DNA from: SKVR01 sp964453995
GTDB taxonomy: Bacteria > Bacteroidota > Bacteroidia > Bacteroidales > UBA7960
Assembly (NCBI GenBank): GCA_964453995.1
Contig: CAYVQC010000003.1
Span: 1 to 64,000, forward strand
DNA length: 64,000 nt
Direction: 5' to 3'
The notes below the pieces were generated by a model. That model did not search any database. It was given only the letters and a program-made list of their open reading frames with translations, and had not been told where the DNA came from. Positions 27,239 to 35,356 of the stretch are shown in pieces (position 1 is the stretch's first letter; every line of letters starts with the position of its first letter). The translations under genes were made by a program, and so were the position numbers.

Positions 27239-27246
27239 CAAAAATA
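27239..27246 (-). promoter_or_regulatory. Candidate -7 element upstream of metX
   Basis: On the minus strand TATTTTTG matches TAnnTTTG exactly, 95 bases before the metX start. The -33 position is poor, so this is a weak call. Confidence 0.3.
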
Positions 27247-27342
27247 AGTTTTTCTTTCACAAGGCAGCATCCATTTAAAAGACTAATTTTGATTCCCTTT
27301 AAAGAGCATCCAGACCAACCACAGGATAAATACCTCATACAT

Positions 27343-29124
27343 ATGAAGCAACATTACAAAGAAAAGATCCGGGAAACCGAGGACAAAATCAGCACTTTGA
27401 GCAGATATGACAGCTATTTAAGCATAGCCAGGCTGGCAGGCTTTATTGTTTTTGTTACGGTATTGATCTTCAGTATTGGTACCGGCAATTTAATTCTTGC
27501 AGGAATAACGTTAGTATTGTTGCTGATCTTTACCCAGATAGTCCTTTCCCATCTGCGCAACCAGGAAAAACTGAATCATGAAAAAACCCGCAAAGCCCTG
27601 CTCGAAAATGAGATCAGGTGTCTTGATATGGGAGGAAATGCTTACTACGATGGATCTTTTTTCAAAGATCCGGACCACGACCACACCCTCGATATGGATG
27701 TTTTTGGAAAGAAAAGCCTGTTTCATTACATCAACCGCGCTTCTACCGGGGTAGGCAATCTTGTCCTGGGCAAGTGGCTAAGCAAGGAATACAAACTGGC
27801 TGAGATTCAGAAAAGACAAACAGCCATAAAGGAACTGGCAAAAGATACATCGTGGATGGAAGAATTGCGCACGAACCTTTACAACCAGCGAATATCCAAC
27901 TTTGAGCAGGAGAATCTTCCTGCCATCCACCCTACAATGAAAGCTTCCCCATGGGTAAAATACCTGCTTATGGGTTCCTATATTATTCTTACCCTTACCA
28001 TCCTTGCCATAGCAATTACCGGTGCAAATGCCGTATTGCTTCTGATTCCTGTATTTTACAATTTTTTACTCAACAACCGGTTTTCCCGGTTTATAAAAAC
28101 CATCAGGGCGCAATTGGAAGGCAGGGAAAAGGTACTGGCCGATTATCACAAGACTCTCGTAACATTTGAAAACAGAAAGTTTTCTTCAGAATTCCTGGTG
28201 CAAATGCAGCAAGAATTAAAGACGGAGGATCACAATGCCACCCAATCCATCGCCAAATTGCAGAATTTAAGCAAGAAGCTGGATTATTCACTTTCTATGC
28301 TTGTGGGTGCCTTCCTCAATTTGTTTTTTTCATGGGATCTGTTGCTTTGCCGTAAAATATCGCTTTGGTTTGAAGAACATGCCCGCAGTACCGGCAAATG
28401 GTTTGAGGTGGTAGGTAAAACAGAAGCTCTTATCAGCCTGGCTACCCTTGAAAATAATCATCCCACCTGGCATTACCCTACCTTTACAACCAGCGGATTC
28501 TCGTTGAGTGCTGTTTCTCTTGGTCACCCATTAATCCCGGAGCGGGAGCGGGTAACCAATGATTTTTTCCTTCGCGGAAGAGAACAACTCACCATCATTA
28601 CCGGCTCAAATATGGCAGGAAAAAGTACTTTCCTCAGGACCATTGGTGTGAATATAATACTGGCCAAAGCCGGCTCGGTGGTTTGCGCCAGAGAGTTTGC
28701 ACTGAGCCATTTTCGCATCATGACCTACCTTACCATCACCGACTCCTTAACAGAAAATACAAGTACTTTTTACAGGGAGATAAAAAGACTGAAGAAATTA
28801 CTTGACGCCGCCTGGCAAAACAACAACATCCTCTTGTTGCTCGACGAGATGCTCAGAGGTACCAATTCGGCCGACAAGGCAAAAGGGAGCATGGCTATTA
28901 CGCGCGAACTGATCCGGCATAATGTTCCGGCCATAATAGCTACCCATAACCTGGAACTGGCATATATGGAGAAAGAATATCCGGAAAATATTGAAAACTA
29001 CTATTTTGACATATCTATTGCCCCTGATAATAAGATGCACTTCGATTACAAGCTAAAACACGGCATTTGCAATACATTCAACGCTTCATTACTGTTGAAG
29101 GAAATAGGGATCAATATAGAATAA
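27343..29124 (+). CDS. Membrane-anchored MutS-family ATPase
   Basis: This protein has 593 residues from the ATG at 27343. The frame is open back to a TTG at 27289, but no consensus supports that start. The N-terminal half carries two pairs of membrane segments (about 38-75 and 200-245) and a MutS-like lever region. The C-terminal half is a MutS ATPase with Walker A GSNMAGKST near 421-429 and Walker B LLLLDEML near 498, followed by a TNSADK signature. It lacks the mismatch-recognition domain with the Phe-x-Glu motif, so it is not a canonical MutS. Proteins of this type recur in Bacteroidota and their role is not established. Confidence 0.85.
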   Translation: MKQHYKEKIRETEDKISTLSRYDSYLSIARLAGFIVFVTVLIFSIGTGNLILAGITLVLLLIFTQIVLSHLRNQEKLNHEKTRKALLENEIRCLDMGGNAYYDGSFFKDPDHDHTLDMDVFGKKSLFHYINRASTGVGNLVLGKWLSKEYKLAEIQKRQTAIKELAKDTSWMEELRTNLYNQRISNFEQENLPAIHPTMKASPWVKYLLMGSYIILTLTILAIAITGANAVLLLIPVFYNFLLNNRFSRFIKTIRAQLEGREKVLADYHKTLVTFENRKFSSEFLVQMQQELKTEDHNATQSIAKLQNLSKKLDYSLSMLVGAFLNLFFSWDLLLCRKISLWFEEHARSTGKWFEVVGKTEALISLATLENNHPTWHYPTFTTSGFSLSAVSLGHPLIPERERVTNDFFLRGREQLTIITGSNMAGKSTFLRTIGVNIILAKAGSVVCAREFALSHFRIMTYLTITDSLTENTSTFYREIKRLKKLLDAAWQNNNILLLLDEMLRGTNSADKAKGSMAITRELIRHNVPAIIATHNLELAYMEKEYPENIENYYFDISIAPDNKMHFDYKLKHGICNTFNASLLLKEIGINIE

Positions 29125-29177
29125 AGGGTGGGTGTTGAGGCTGGGTGATGCCAGCATTGGGAAAACAAGAGTAAAGA

Positions 29178-29320
29178 AGAGGCTGTCTCAAAGAATTTAT
29201 ATGTTTTTTGATTTGGTAAGCTTACTGCAGCACCTGTAGAAACAATTGCTGAATATCAGCAGGATAGTTGATTCAGCAGCTTCAGCATCCAGGGTAAATA
29301 GTGCTCTTGAGACAGCCTCT
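29178..29320. mobile_element. Candidate MITE: 143-bp element with perfect 14-bp terminal inverted repeats
   Basis: AGAGGCTGTCTCAA at 29178-29191 is exactly inverted as TTGAGACAGCCTCT at 29307-29320. The interior (115 bases) has no reading frame and contains short internal dyads such as CTGAATATCAG. GAGGCTGTCTCAA-type ends occur on several insertion-sequence families, so this looks like a non-autonomous derivative. I see no convincing target-site duplication. The loop is too long for an intrinsic terminator of the adjacent genes. Confidence 0.6.
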
Positions 29321-29340
29321 GAGAAAAAAATTACTTATGA

Positions 29341-30453
29341 TTATTTCTTAAAATATTCAAGGTAACTTTCAAGCCCGTAGGTATTACACATGCCTGCGAA
29401 CTCATCAAAGAGTGCATCATTAAAGGGAACCCCTTTGTTTTTCCTGGATACCCAGGTGTCGTATTCTTTTTCTCCGGCGGTATAAATTCGCTTCTGGCCG
29501 GGCATTTTTTCAGAAGCCCTTAATTCCCGCAAAATATTACCGGTGGTTTTCTTAAAGTCTGCTGGTTCGGTAAATGCGTTTACATCAATGGCAATAAAAA
29601 AGTGGCCAAGGTGGTAAGGAACTTTTTTCCCATCTTTTATTCCGGTAAGCATTTTCAGGTAGGCGCCCTGCTGAAGTGCTGCAGAAAGGATCTCTACTAC
29701 TGTTGCATACCCATAACCTTTATATCCACCTGTATCTTCACCCACACCACCCAGTGGAGTAAAAGCTGCTCGTCCGGCAATGAGGTCTTCAAGAACTTCT
29801 ACCGAGTTGGTTTTGGATTCACCATTTTTATCGATCACCCATCCCTTGGGCATTTCCTTACCCTGACGGGCATACACTTCAACCTTCCCTCTTTGGGTTA
29901 TGGAAGTGGCACAGTCGAGAAGGAAAGGAAAATCTTCATCGGTGGGCATAGCAAAGGTCATAGGATTGGTTCCGAGCATATTTTCAACACCAAATGTAGG
30001 AGCAATAGAAGGACGTGCATTGGTACCCGTAATCCCTATCATATCATTATCTACAGCCATCAGGGGGTAATACCCGGCAAAACCGTAATGAGTAGAATTG
30101 CGTACAGCCACCATCCCCATACCATACTTTTTGGCCTTATCAATAGCCAATTGCATGGACTTGTACGAGATCACATGCCCCATACCATTATGTCCGTCGA
30201 TTACGGCAGTAGTGGGCGATTCTTTCACGATCTCCATATTGGTTACAGGATTAAGGATGCCATCGTTGATCCTGTCAAGATAGATGGGTTTGAGCCGGTT
30301 TACGCCATGGGAGTCAAAGCCAAGCTTGTCTGCCTTTACCAATACATCGGCCACAATACGTGCATCGTCTTCCGGTATACCCGCTTTTACCATCACCTCC
30401 ACCATGAAATTTTCGATCACTTCAAAGGGAATAAATCTTTCTTCTTTAGTCAT
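29341..30453 (-). CDS. Malate/L-lactate-type dehydrogenase (Ldh_2 family)
   Basis: This 370-residue NAD(P)-dependent oxidoreductase of the Ldh_2 family (malate, L-sulfolactate, ureidoglycolate or lactate as substrate) is unrelated to classical Rossmann lactate dehydrogenases. Family signatures are KADKLGFDSHGVNRL, the NGMGH segment, RNSTHYGFAGYYP with the catalytic His, and TNARPSIAPTFG. The C-terminus has a helical extension. The substrate cannot be chosen from sequence. It is transcribed alone, with the candidate MITE immediately beyond its stop codon. A TAATTTTG element on the minus strand at 30495-30488 is a likely -7 site. Confidence 0.87.
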   Translation of the reverse strand: MTKEERFIPFEVIENFMVEVMVKAGIPEDDARIVADVLVKADKLGFDSHGVNRLKPIYLDRINDGILNPVTNMEIVKESPTTAVIDGHNGMGHVISYKSMQLAIDKAKKYGMGMVAVRNSTHYGFAGYYPLMAVDNDMIGITGTNARPSIAPTFGVENMLGTNPMTFAMPTDEDFPFLLDCATSITQRGKVEVYARQGKEMPKGWVIDKNGESKTNSVEVLEDLIAGRAAFTPLGGVGEDTGGYKGYGYATVVEILSAALQQGAYLKMLTGIKDGKKVPYHLGHFFIAIDVNAFTEPADFKKTTGNILRELRASEKMPGQKRIYTAGEKEYDTWVSRKNKGVPFNDALFDEFAGMCNTYGLESYLEYFKK

Positions 30454-30487
30454 AGTTTGTTAGTTTTTAGTTTAGGTTCCAATATTC

Positions 30488-30495
30488 CAAAATTA
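30488..30495 (-). promoter_or_regulatory. Candidate -7 element of the Ldh_2 gene
   Basis: On the minus strand TAATTTTG matches TAnnTTTG exactly, 35 bases upstream of the start codon at 30453. No clear -33 element is seen. Confidence 0.35.
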
Positions 30496-30591
30496 TGATT
30501 TTACACTCTTAAAAAAAATATTATGGGATTAAAAAAGAAAATAATTGGGTCGAAAAAAGATTAATTGCATACAGTTTTCAGTTTGATTGGT

Positions 30592-30599
30592 TAAATTTG
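30592..30599 (+). promoter_or_regulatory. Candidate -7 element upstream of the small membrane protein gene
   Basis: TAAATTTG matches TAnnTTTG exactly, with a TTG at 30565-30567 about 24 bases upstream. It lies 60 bases before the start codon at 30660. Confidence 0.4.
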
Positions 30600-30659
30600 T
30601 GAGATCATCCTTTATCCAATTAATAAAAAAACATTTGTGTAATTATTGTTCATTCAATT

Positions 30660-31127
30660 ATGGAATTTAAATATGATTTTTATCAGAGAGGAAATATTTC
30701 ATATTTACGCTTGCTTTTAGGGGGCTTTCTTTTCTTCTCAACCATTTATTTATTCATCTATGAGAATTTCTTTTCATGGGGAATCAGTATTATGTACATT
30801 CTTATTGGATTGGGATTAATCTTTGAGGGGCTGGGGCACAAAATCCTGGGCTTTTTCGGCGAAAAATATATCGCGATAGATAGTTTTGGAATGCTCTTCA
30901 AAATGTCCACTTTTCAAAAAGGCATATTTTTTTCGCGCAACGATGTAAAAGGCATCGCGGTTAAGCCCGGAAAGATTATCATCGAAACTGATAATCAAAA
31001 GAAAAGTATTAACATAACTTCTCTTGCTCCTCAGCTAAGACACAAGTTACTTATGGCAGTATTATCTTTTTCGAGTGATAATGAAATAAAAACCAGCAAA
31101 CAAGGCTACCTGGAAAAGTACAAATGA
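30660..31127 (+). CDS. Small membrane protein with a PH-like C-terminal domain
   Basis: I do not recognise this 155-residue protein by name. Two hydrophobic segments (about 20-38 and 44-66) are followed by roughly 80 residues with a beta-strand pattern (KYIAIDSFGMLFKMS, FFSRNDVKGIAVKPGKIII) resembling bacterial PH-type domains, and a charged tail. It should be an inner-membrane protein with the soluble part in the cytoplasm. It stands alone upstream of a tiny membrane-associated gene at 31190. The PH-like call is inference from strand pattern only. Confidence 0.6.
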   Translation: MEFKYDFYQRGNISYLRLLLGGFLFFSTIYLFIYENFFSWGISIMYILIGLGLIFEGLGHKILGFFGEKYIAIDSFGMLFKMSTFQKGIFFSRNDVKGIAVKPGKIIIETDNQKKSINITSLAPQLRHKLLMAVLSFSSDNEIKTSKQGYLEKYK

Positions 31128-31189
31128 ACTCTTTTCTGAGTACAAACGTTTATTTTCTAAAGAATTATTCATTTTAAATCTTTTCACTC

Positions 31190-31336
31190 ATGGCAAAAAC
31201 AAAACAACTTTTCGGATTGATAGTAGGATTTGCAGCAGGTACATTTTTGGGGGCTCTCTTCACCGCCGCCGGCAAATCAAAATCTGACAAAAAGAAAGAA
31301 AAAGAAAAGGAAGCGAAAGTTGTATTTGAAGGTTGA
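31190..31336 (+). CDS. Small YtxH-like membrane protein (48 aa)
   Basis: A short reading frame begins MAKTKQLFGLIVGFAAGT and ends with a Lys/Glu-rich tail. One glycine-rich membrane helix (about 7-27, with GxxxG spacing) followed by a charged cytosolic tail resembles the YtxH group of stress-associated small proteins. It starts 62 bases after the PH-like gene. Codon choice and the helix/tail design argue for a real gene, but no experiment or neighbour confirms it. Confidence 0.5.
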   Translation: MAKTKQLFGLIVGFAAGTFLGALFTAAGKSKSDKKKEKEKEAKVVFEG

Positions 31337-31445
31337 TGCTTTTGTGGTAAAAATTGCAAGATATTGTTCTGACCTGACTTATCAACCGGATCAGTAAAAA
31401 CAGTTTTTCCTATCCGGCACCAACAACCTCAAAATACAATGAAAT

Positions 31446-32267
31446 ATGGAAAACATTCAAAGGGGAGGGTTGAATTTATACCAGTTTTCTAACTTGGGGA
31501 GGTATGGAGAGATTTCGCATTTTATTACTTCCCGCGAAGGGGGATTCAGCAAGGGGCCCTTCAAGAGTTTGAATACAGGGTTTCATGTGGGAGATAATGA
31601 CTGGGACGTGCTGCAGAACCGCAAAAAACTCGCTCATATGCTGGGTTGCGATCTGGGCAATTTCACTTTTGCCTCACAAACCCACAGCAGCAATCTGGCC
31701 ATTATAGATGTGTGTAAAAAAGGGAAGGGAAGTACCGATTTTGAAACAGCTATTGCCAATACCGACGGCATGGTTACCGGGGTACCAGGAATTTACATTT
31801 GCATCCAGGTTGCTGATTGTGTGCCGATCTTACTTTATGATCCCAGGCAAAAGGTGGTTGCCGCTGTGCATGCTGGTTGGAGAGGTACTGTACGCAGGAT
31901 TACAGAAGCTGCTGTAAAGATGATGATGCACACTTTTCAATCTCAACCTTCGGATATTATTGCAGGTATTGGCCCTTCCAATGGTCCATGTTGTTATGAG
32001 GTGGGCGAGGATGTACACCACGAAGTATGTAAATGCCTCGACAATCATAAGGATGTGATCAAACCTGCAGATAAACCGGGAAAATACTATTTCGATCAAT
32101 GGCGGGCCAACTATTTGCAGTTGAGAAACTGGGGCATTCCCGAAGAAAATATTGAAACTGCCGGAATTTGCTCCCAGTGTCATAGCGAAACCTTTTTCTC
32201 GGCCCGCAAGGATGAGGGGGTTACCGGGCGAACTACCGCCGGTATTATGCTGAAAAAAACGGTATGA
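31446..32267 (+). CDS. pgeF: YfiH/LACC1-family purine nucleoside phosphorylase (peptidoglycan editing factor)
   Basis: This 273-residue protein of the YfiH (PgeF, formerly polyphenol oxidase/laccase-domain) family has zinc-site motifs: QTHSSN, ADCVPILLYD and VHAGWRGTV. A GPSNGPCCYEV block and a C-terminal CSQCHSETFFSARKDEG complete the signature. Family members act on purine nucleosides (phosphorolysis and deamination) and in E. coli affect peptidoglycan editing. No operon partner is obvious: uvrB starts about 200 bases downstream with its own promoter-like element. The symbol follows the family and not a demonstrated role. Confidence 0.87.
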   Translation: MENIQRGGLNLYQFSNLGRYGEISHFITSREGGFSKGPFKSLNTGFHVGDNDWDVLQNRKKLAHMLGCDLGNFTFASQTHSSNLAIIDVCKKGKGSTDFETAIANTDGMVTGVPGIYICIQVADCVPILLYDPRQKVVAAVHAGWRGTVRRITEAAVKMMMHTFQSQPSDIIAGIGPSNGPCCYEVGEDVHHEVCKCLDNHKDVIKPADKPGKYYFDQWRANYLQLRNWGIPEENIETAGICSQCHSETFFSARKDEGVTGRTTAGIMLKKTV

Positions 32268-32447
32268 TCAAATCTCCTGCAGCAAAGCAAAATTTGGATG
32301 GCAAACCTTTATTTCCTTTGCAAACAGGAATTAAGGGACATGCTATTTGATTGGCACCACAAAAATCGTTACTACTTCATTTTACCGGTTTCAGCCAGCC
32401 CCGTTGATCTATTTTCCCCTTGACGGGCAATTCATTACAATTATTCA

Positions 32448-32455
32448 TATTTTTG
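32448..32455 (+). promoter_or_regulatory. Candidate promoter element upstream of uvrB
   Basis: TATTTTTG matches the -7 consensus exactly, with a TTG at 32420-32422 (25-base spacing). It ends only 14 bases before the uvrB ATG at 32470, giving a very short leader. Confidence 0.4.
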
Positions 32456-32469
32456 CCTAAAAAACTTAC

Positions 32470-34497
32470 ATGCCCTTCAAACTACGTTCGGATTTTAAAC
32501 CTACAGGGGATCAGCCCGATGCCATTGCACAACTGGTTAAAGGAATTGAAGCCGGCATCCCTTTCCAAACCCTGCTGGGGGTGACGGGTTCGGGAAAAAC
32601 CTTTACCATTGCCAATGTTGTGGAGAAAATACAGCGACCTACCCTGGTGCTTAGCCACAACAAAACCCTGGCCGCACAGCTTTATGGGGAGTTTAAGCAG
32701 TTTTTTCCCGACAATGCCGTAGAATATTTTGTTTCATATTATGATTACTACCAGCCCGAGGCATTTATCCCCACTACCAATACCTACATTGAAAAGGATT
32801 TATCCATCAATGATGAAATAGAAAAACTAAGGCTAAGTGCTTCAAGTGCATTGCTTTCGGGCAGACGGGATGTGCTTGTGGTTAGTTCGGTATCCTGCAT
32901 ATACGGTATTGGCAATCCTGACGATTTCAACGAAAACATCATTCACCTGAGCAAAGGAGACGTCATCAGCCGTAACAAGCTGCTTCATCGCATGGTGGAG
33001 AGTCTTTACAGCAGGACCCAGGTTGATTTTACCCGGGGCACTTTCAGGGTAAAAGGCGATACGGTTGATATTTTTCCCGCTTATGCCGATTTTGCCTTCA
33101 GAATCCTTTTCTGGGATGATGAAATTGAAGGGCTGGAAAGTTTCGACCCGCTGACAGGTCATAAGATTGAAGATTACCAGCAGATATCAATATATCCGGC
33201 CAATATTTTTGTCACTTCAAAAGACCGGATGTCTTCTGCCATACGTACAATCCAGGATGATATGGTACGGCAGGTGGATTACTTTAATGAAATTGGCAGG
33301 CCCCTGGAAGCTAAAAGGCTGGAGGATCGGGTAAATTATGACCTTGAGATGATGCGCGAGTTGGGGTATTGCTCGGGAATTGAGAACTATTCCCGGTATT
33401 TTGATGGCCGCAAACCCGGCTCCCGACCTTTTTGCCTGCTCGACTTCTTCCCTGATGATTACCTGATGGTAATAGATGAAAGCCATGTAACTGTACCCCA
33501 GGTTCATGCCATGTATGGCGGCGACCGTTCGCGCAAGCAGACCCTTGTGGAATACGGATTTCGTCTCCCTGCTGCCCTGGATAACCGCCCCCTTAAGTTT
33601 GACGAATTTGAGAATATGATGAACCAGGTTATCTTTGTTAGTGCAACACCTGCCGATTATGAGCTCAAAAAAAGTGAGGGCGTAGTGGTAGAGCAATTGA
33701 TAAGACCTACCGGCCTGCTGGAACCTGTAATCGATGTAAGGCCCAGCCTCAACCAAATCGACGACTTGCTGCATGAGATCAACATCAGAACAGAAAAAGG
33801 TGAGCGCACCCTGGTTACCACCCTTACCAAGAGAATGGCCGAAGAGTTAAATAAATACCTGGATAATGCCGGTGTCAAAACCCGCTACATACACTCCGAT
33901 GTGGATACTGTAGAGCGTGTAGAAATACTCCGCGATCTGCGCCTGGGGGTAACCGATGTTCTCATTGGTGTGAACCTGCTCAGAGAGGGACTTGACCTGC
34001 CGGAAGTATCGCTGGTAGCCATCCTGGATGCCGATAAGGAAGGTTTTCTGCGCTCGGAAAGATCGCTGATACAAACTGCAGGGCGTGCGGCAAGGAACAT
34101 CAACAGCAGGGTGATCATGTATGCCGACAAGATGACCGATTCTATGCAACGCACCATAGATGAAACCAACCGCAAAAGAGAAAAGCAACTGAAGTACAAC
34201 GAAGAAAACAACATCACCCCGGAACAGATCAAGAAATCGGTTGAAGCAATACATGGGCAAACCTCAGTGGCAGATACACGCATAAAAGCTTCGCAGGCCT
34301 ACGTTGAAAACCAGGAAGTGGACATTGCAGCTGACCCCGTGGTTCAGTATATGAACAAGGAGCAACTGCAGAAAGCCATGAACAACACACGCAGAAAAAT
34401 GGAAAAAGCAGCCAAAGAGCTTGATTTTATTGAAGCCGCCCGTCTTAGGGATGAAATGTTTGCACTGGAAAAAATTTTTAAGGAAAAGTTTTTGTAA
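32470..34497 (+). CDS. uvrB: Excinuclease ABC subunit B
   Basis: This 675-residue UvrB is the damage-verifying subunit of nucleotide excision repair. Motifs in order are: Walker A GVTGSGKT near 37-44, the beta-hairpin segment YYDYYQPEAFIPTTNTYIEKD near 95-115, the SGRRDVLVVSSVSCIYGIG block, DESHVTVPQ (motif II), GVNLLREGLDLPEVSLVAI and QTAGRAARN in the helicase C-terminal half, and a C-terminal UVR domain (DFIEAARLRDEM) that contacts UvrC/UvrA. Length and motifs are canonical with no missing residues. The M23-domain gene follows after 96 bases. Confidence 0.97.
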   Translation: MPFKLRSDFKPTGDQPDAIAQLVKGIEAGIPFQTLLGVTGSGKTFTIANVVEKIQRPTLVLSHNKTLAAQLYGEFKQFFPDNAVEYFVSYYDYYQPEAFIPTTNTYIEKDLSINDEIEKLRLSASSALLSGRRDVLVVSSVSCIYGIGNPDDFNENIIHLSKGDVISRNKLLHRMVESLYSRTQVDFTRGTFRVKGDTVDIFPAYADFAFRILFWDDEIEGLESFDPLTGHKIEDYQQISIYPANIFVTSKDRMSSAIRTIQDDMVRQVDYFNEIGRPLEAKRLEDRVNYDLEMMRELGYCSGIENYSRYFDGRKPGSRPFCLLDFFPDDYLMVIDESHVTVPQVHAMYGGDRSRKQTLVEYGFRLPAALDNRPLKFDEFENMMNQVIFVSATPADYELKKSEGVVVEQLIRPTGLLEPVIDVRPSLNQIDDLLHEINIRTEKGERTLVTTLTKRMAEELNKYLDNAGVKTRYIHSDVDTVERVEILRDLRLGVTDVLIGVNLLREGLDLPEVSLVAILDADKEGFLRSERSLIQTAGRAARNINSRVIMYADKMTDSMQRTIDETNRKREKQLKYNEENNITPEQIKKSVEAIHGQTSVADTRIKASQAYVENQEVDIAADPVVQYMNKEQLQKAMNNTRRKMEKAAKELDFIEAARLRDEMFALEKIFKEKFL

Positions 34498-34593
34498 CAC
34501 AACCATGCCGGTTGATAACCCCCTGTTGAAAATGATTAATTTCGGCAATACAAAATTACAATTCCAACCGCTAAACCTTTTAATCTTCTTTTT

Positions 34594-35271
34594 ATGAATA
34601 TTACTGAGCTACTCAAAAAGAACAAAAACAACTTCAGCCCGCTTTTTCAGCCCGATCTTACCGCTGATAATACCCTTATGATAGATTTCAGCACATCCAA
34701 CCCGGAAATGAAAAAGCTTGATTTTATGGATCAGCAAATGATGAATGATTTTGTTTTTGGGAAGATAAAGGCAGCAGGAAAAACCTATGGGTATGGTGGC
34801 TATCTCGAAGACAGGGAACTGTACCGACGTAGCATGGTGTTCAATACCGGAAATGGTGACAGCCGCAGTATACATTTGGGCACCGACATATGGACCCAGG
34901 AAGAGAAACCCATCCGCTGCCCCCTGGATGGGAGGGTACACAGCTTCAACAACAACACCAATTTTGGCGATTACGGCCCCACCATCATCCTGGAACATGT
35001 CCTTGGAGAAACCAAATTTTTTACCCTTTACGGCCACCTGAGCAAAGAATCCTTAAACGGCATGTTTCCCGGAAAATATATTAATAAAGGCCAGATCTTC
35101 TGTTATGTGGGCAATTCAAGGGTCAATGGCGAATGGCCGCCACACCTTCACTTCCAGCTTATTACCGACATGATGGACAAAGAGGGTGATTTTTTTGGCG
35201 TTTGCCACAAGAACGAAGTGGCCAAATATAAAAAACTTTGTCCCGATCCCTCCGTGTTTTTTTCCCTGTAA
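34594..35271 (+). CDS. Cytosolic-looking M23 (LytM-type) metallopeptidase domain protein
   Basis: This 225-residue protein has no signal peptide or membrane segment. The M23 zinc site is complete: H94-x-x-x-D98 in SIHLGTDIW and H184-L-H186 in WPPHLHFQL. The segment from the HLGTD motif to the C-terminal CPDPSVFF resembles, as I recall it, the M23 domain in three-part proteins where an aminoglycoside-phosphotransferase-like domain, an M23 domain and a class III aminotransferase are fused. Here it is free-standing, directly upstream of a PLP-dependent alpha-oxoamine synthase. A role in peptidoglycan is doubtful without export. The substrate is unknown. Confidence 0.75.
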   Translation: MNITELLKKNKNNFSPLFQPDLTADNTLMIDFSTSNPEMKKLDFMDQQMMNDFVFGKIKAAGKTYGYGGYLEDRELYRRSMVFNTGNGDSRSIHLGTDIWTQEEKPIRCPLDGRVHSFNNNTNFGDYGPTIILEHVLGETKFFTLYGHLSKESLNGMFPGKYINKGQIFCYVGNSRVNGEWPPHLHFQLITDMMDKEGDFFGVCHKNEVAKYKKLCPDPSVFFSL

Positions 35272-35292
35272 AGCTTGTAAGCCAAAGGTTTT

Positions 35293-35324
35293 TTTGCTAA
35301 AAACCCAAGAAAATAATAGTTTTG
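35293..35324 (+). promoter_or_regulatory. Promoter of the alpha-oxoamine synthase gene
   Basis: TTTG at 35293-35296, a 20-base spacer and TAGTTTTG at 35317-35324 form a textbook Bacteroidota promoter. Transcription should begin near 35331, which supports the GTG start at 35357 over any start upstream inside the M23 gene. Confidence 0.7.
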
Positions 35325-35356
35325 CACACTCATTTGTAAAAGTAAAACCTAATAAA

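Noticed and set aside
27145..27240. Possible SAM riboswitch in the metX leader
   Set aside because: I looked for the conserved stems and loops of known SAM aptamers and could not draw them; the leader is short and AT-rich.
29178..29320. Inverted repeat considered as a long terminator
   Set aside because: The arms are 115 bases apart and there is no U-run immediately after a compact stem; the ends look like transposon termini.
35186..35356. Upstream in-frame extension of the alpha-oxoamine synthase
   Set aside because: It would overlap the M23 gene end and the promoter at 35293-35324; the conserved protein starts at the GTG at 35357.
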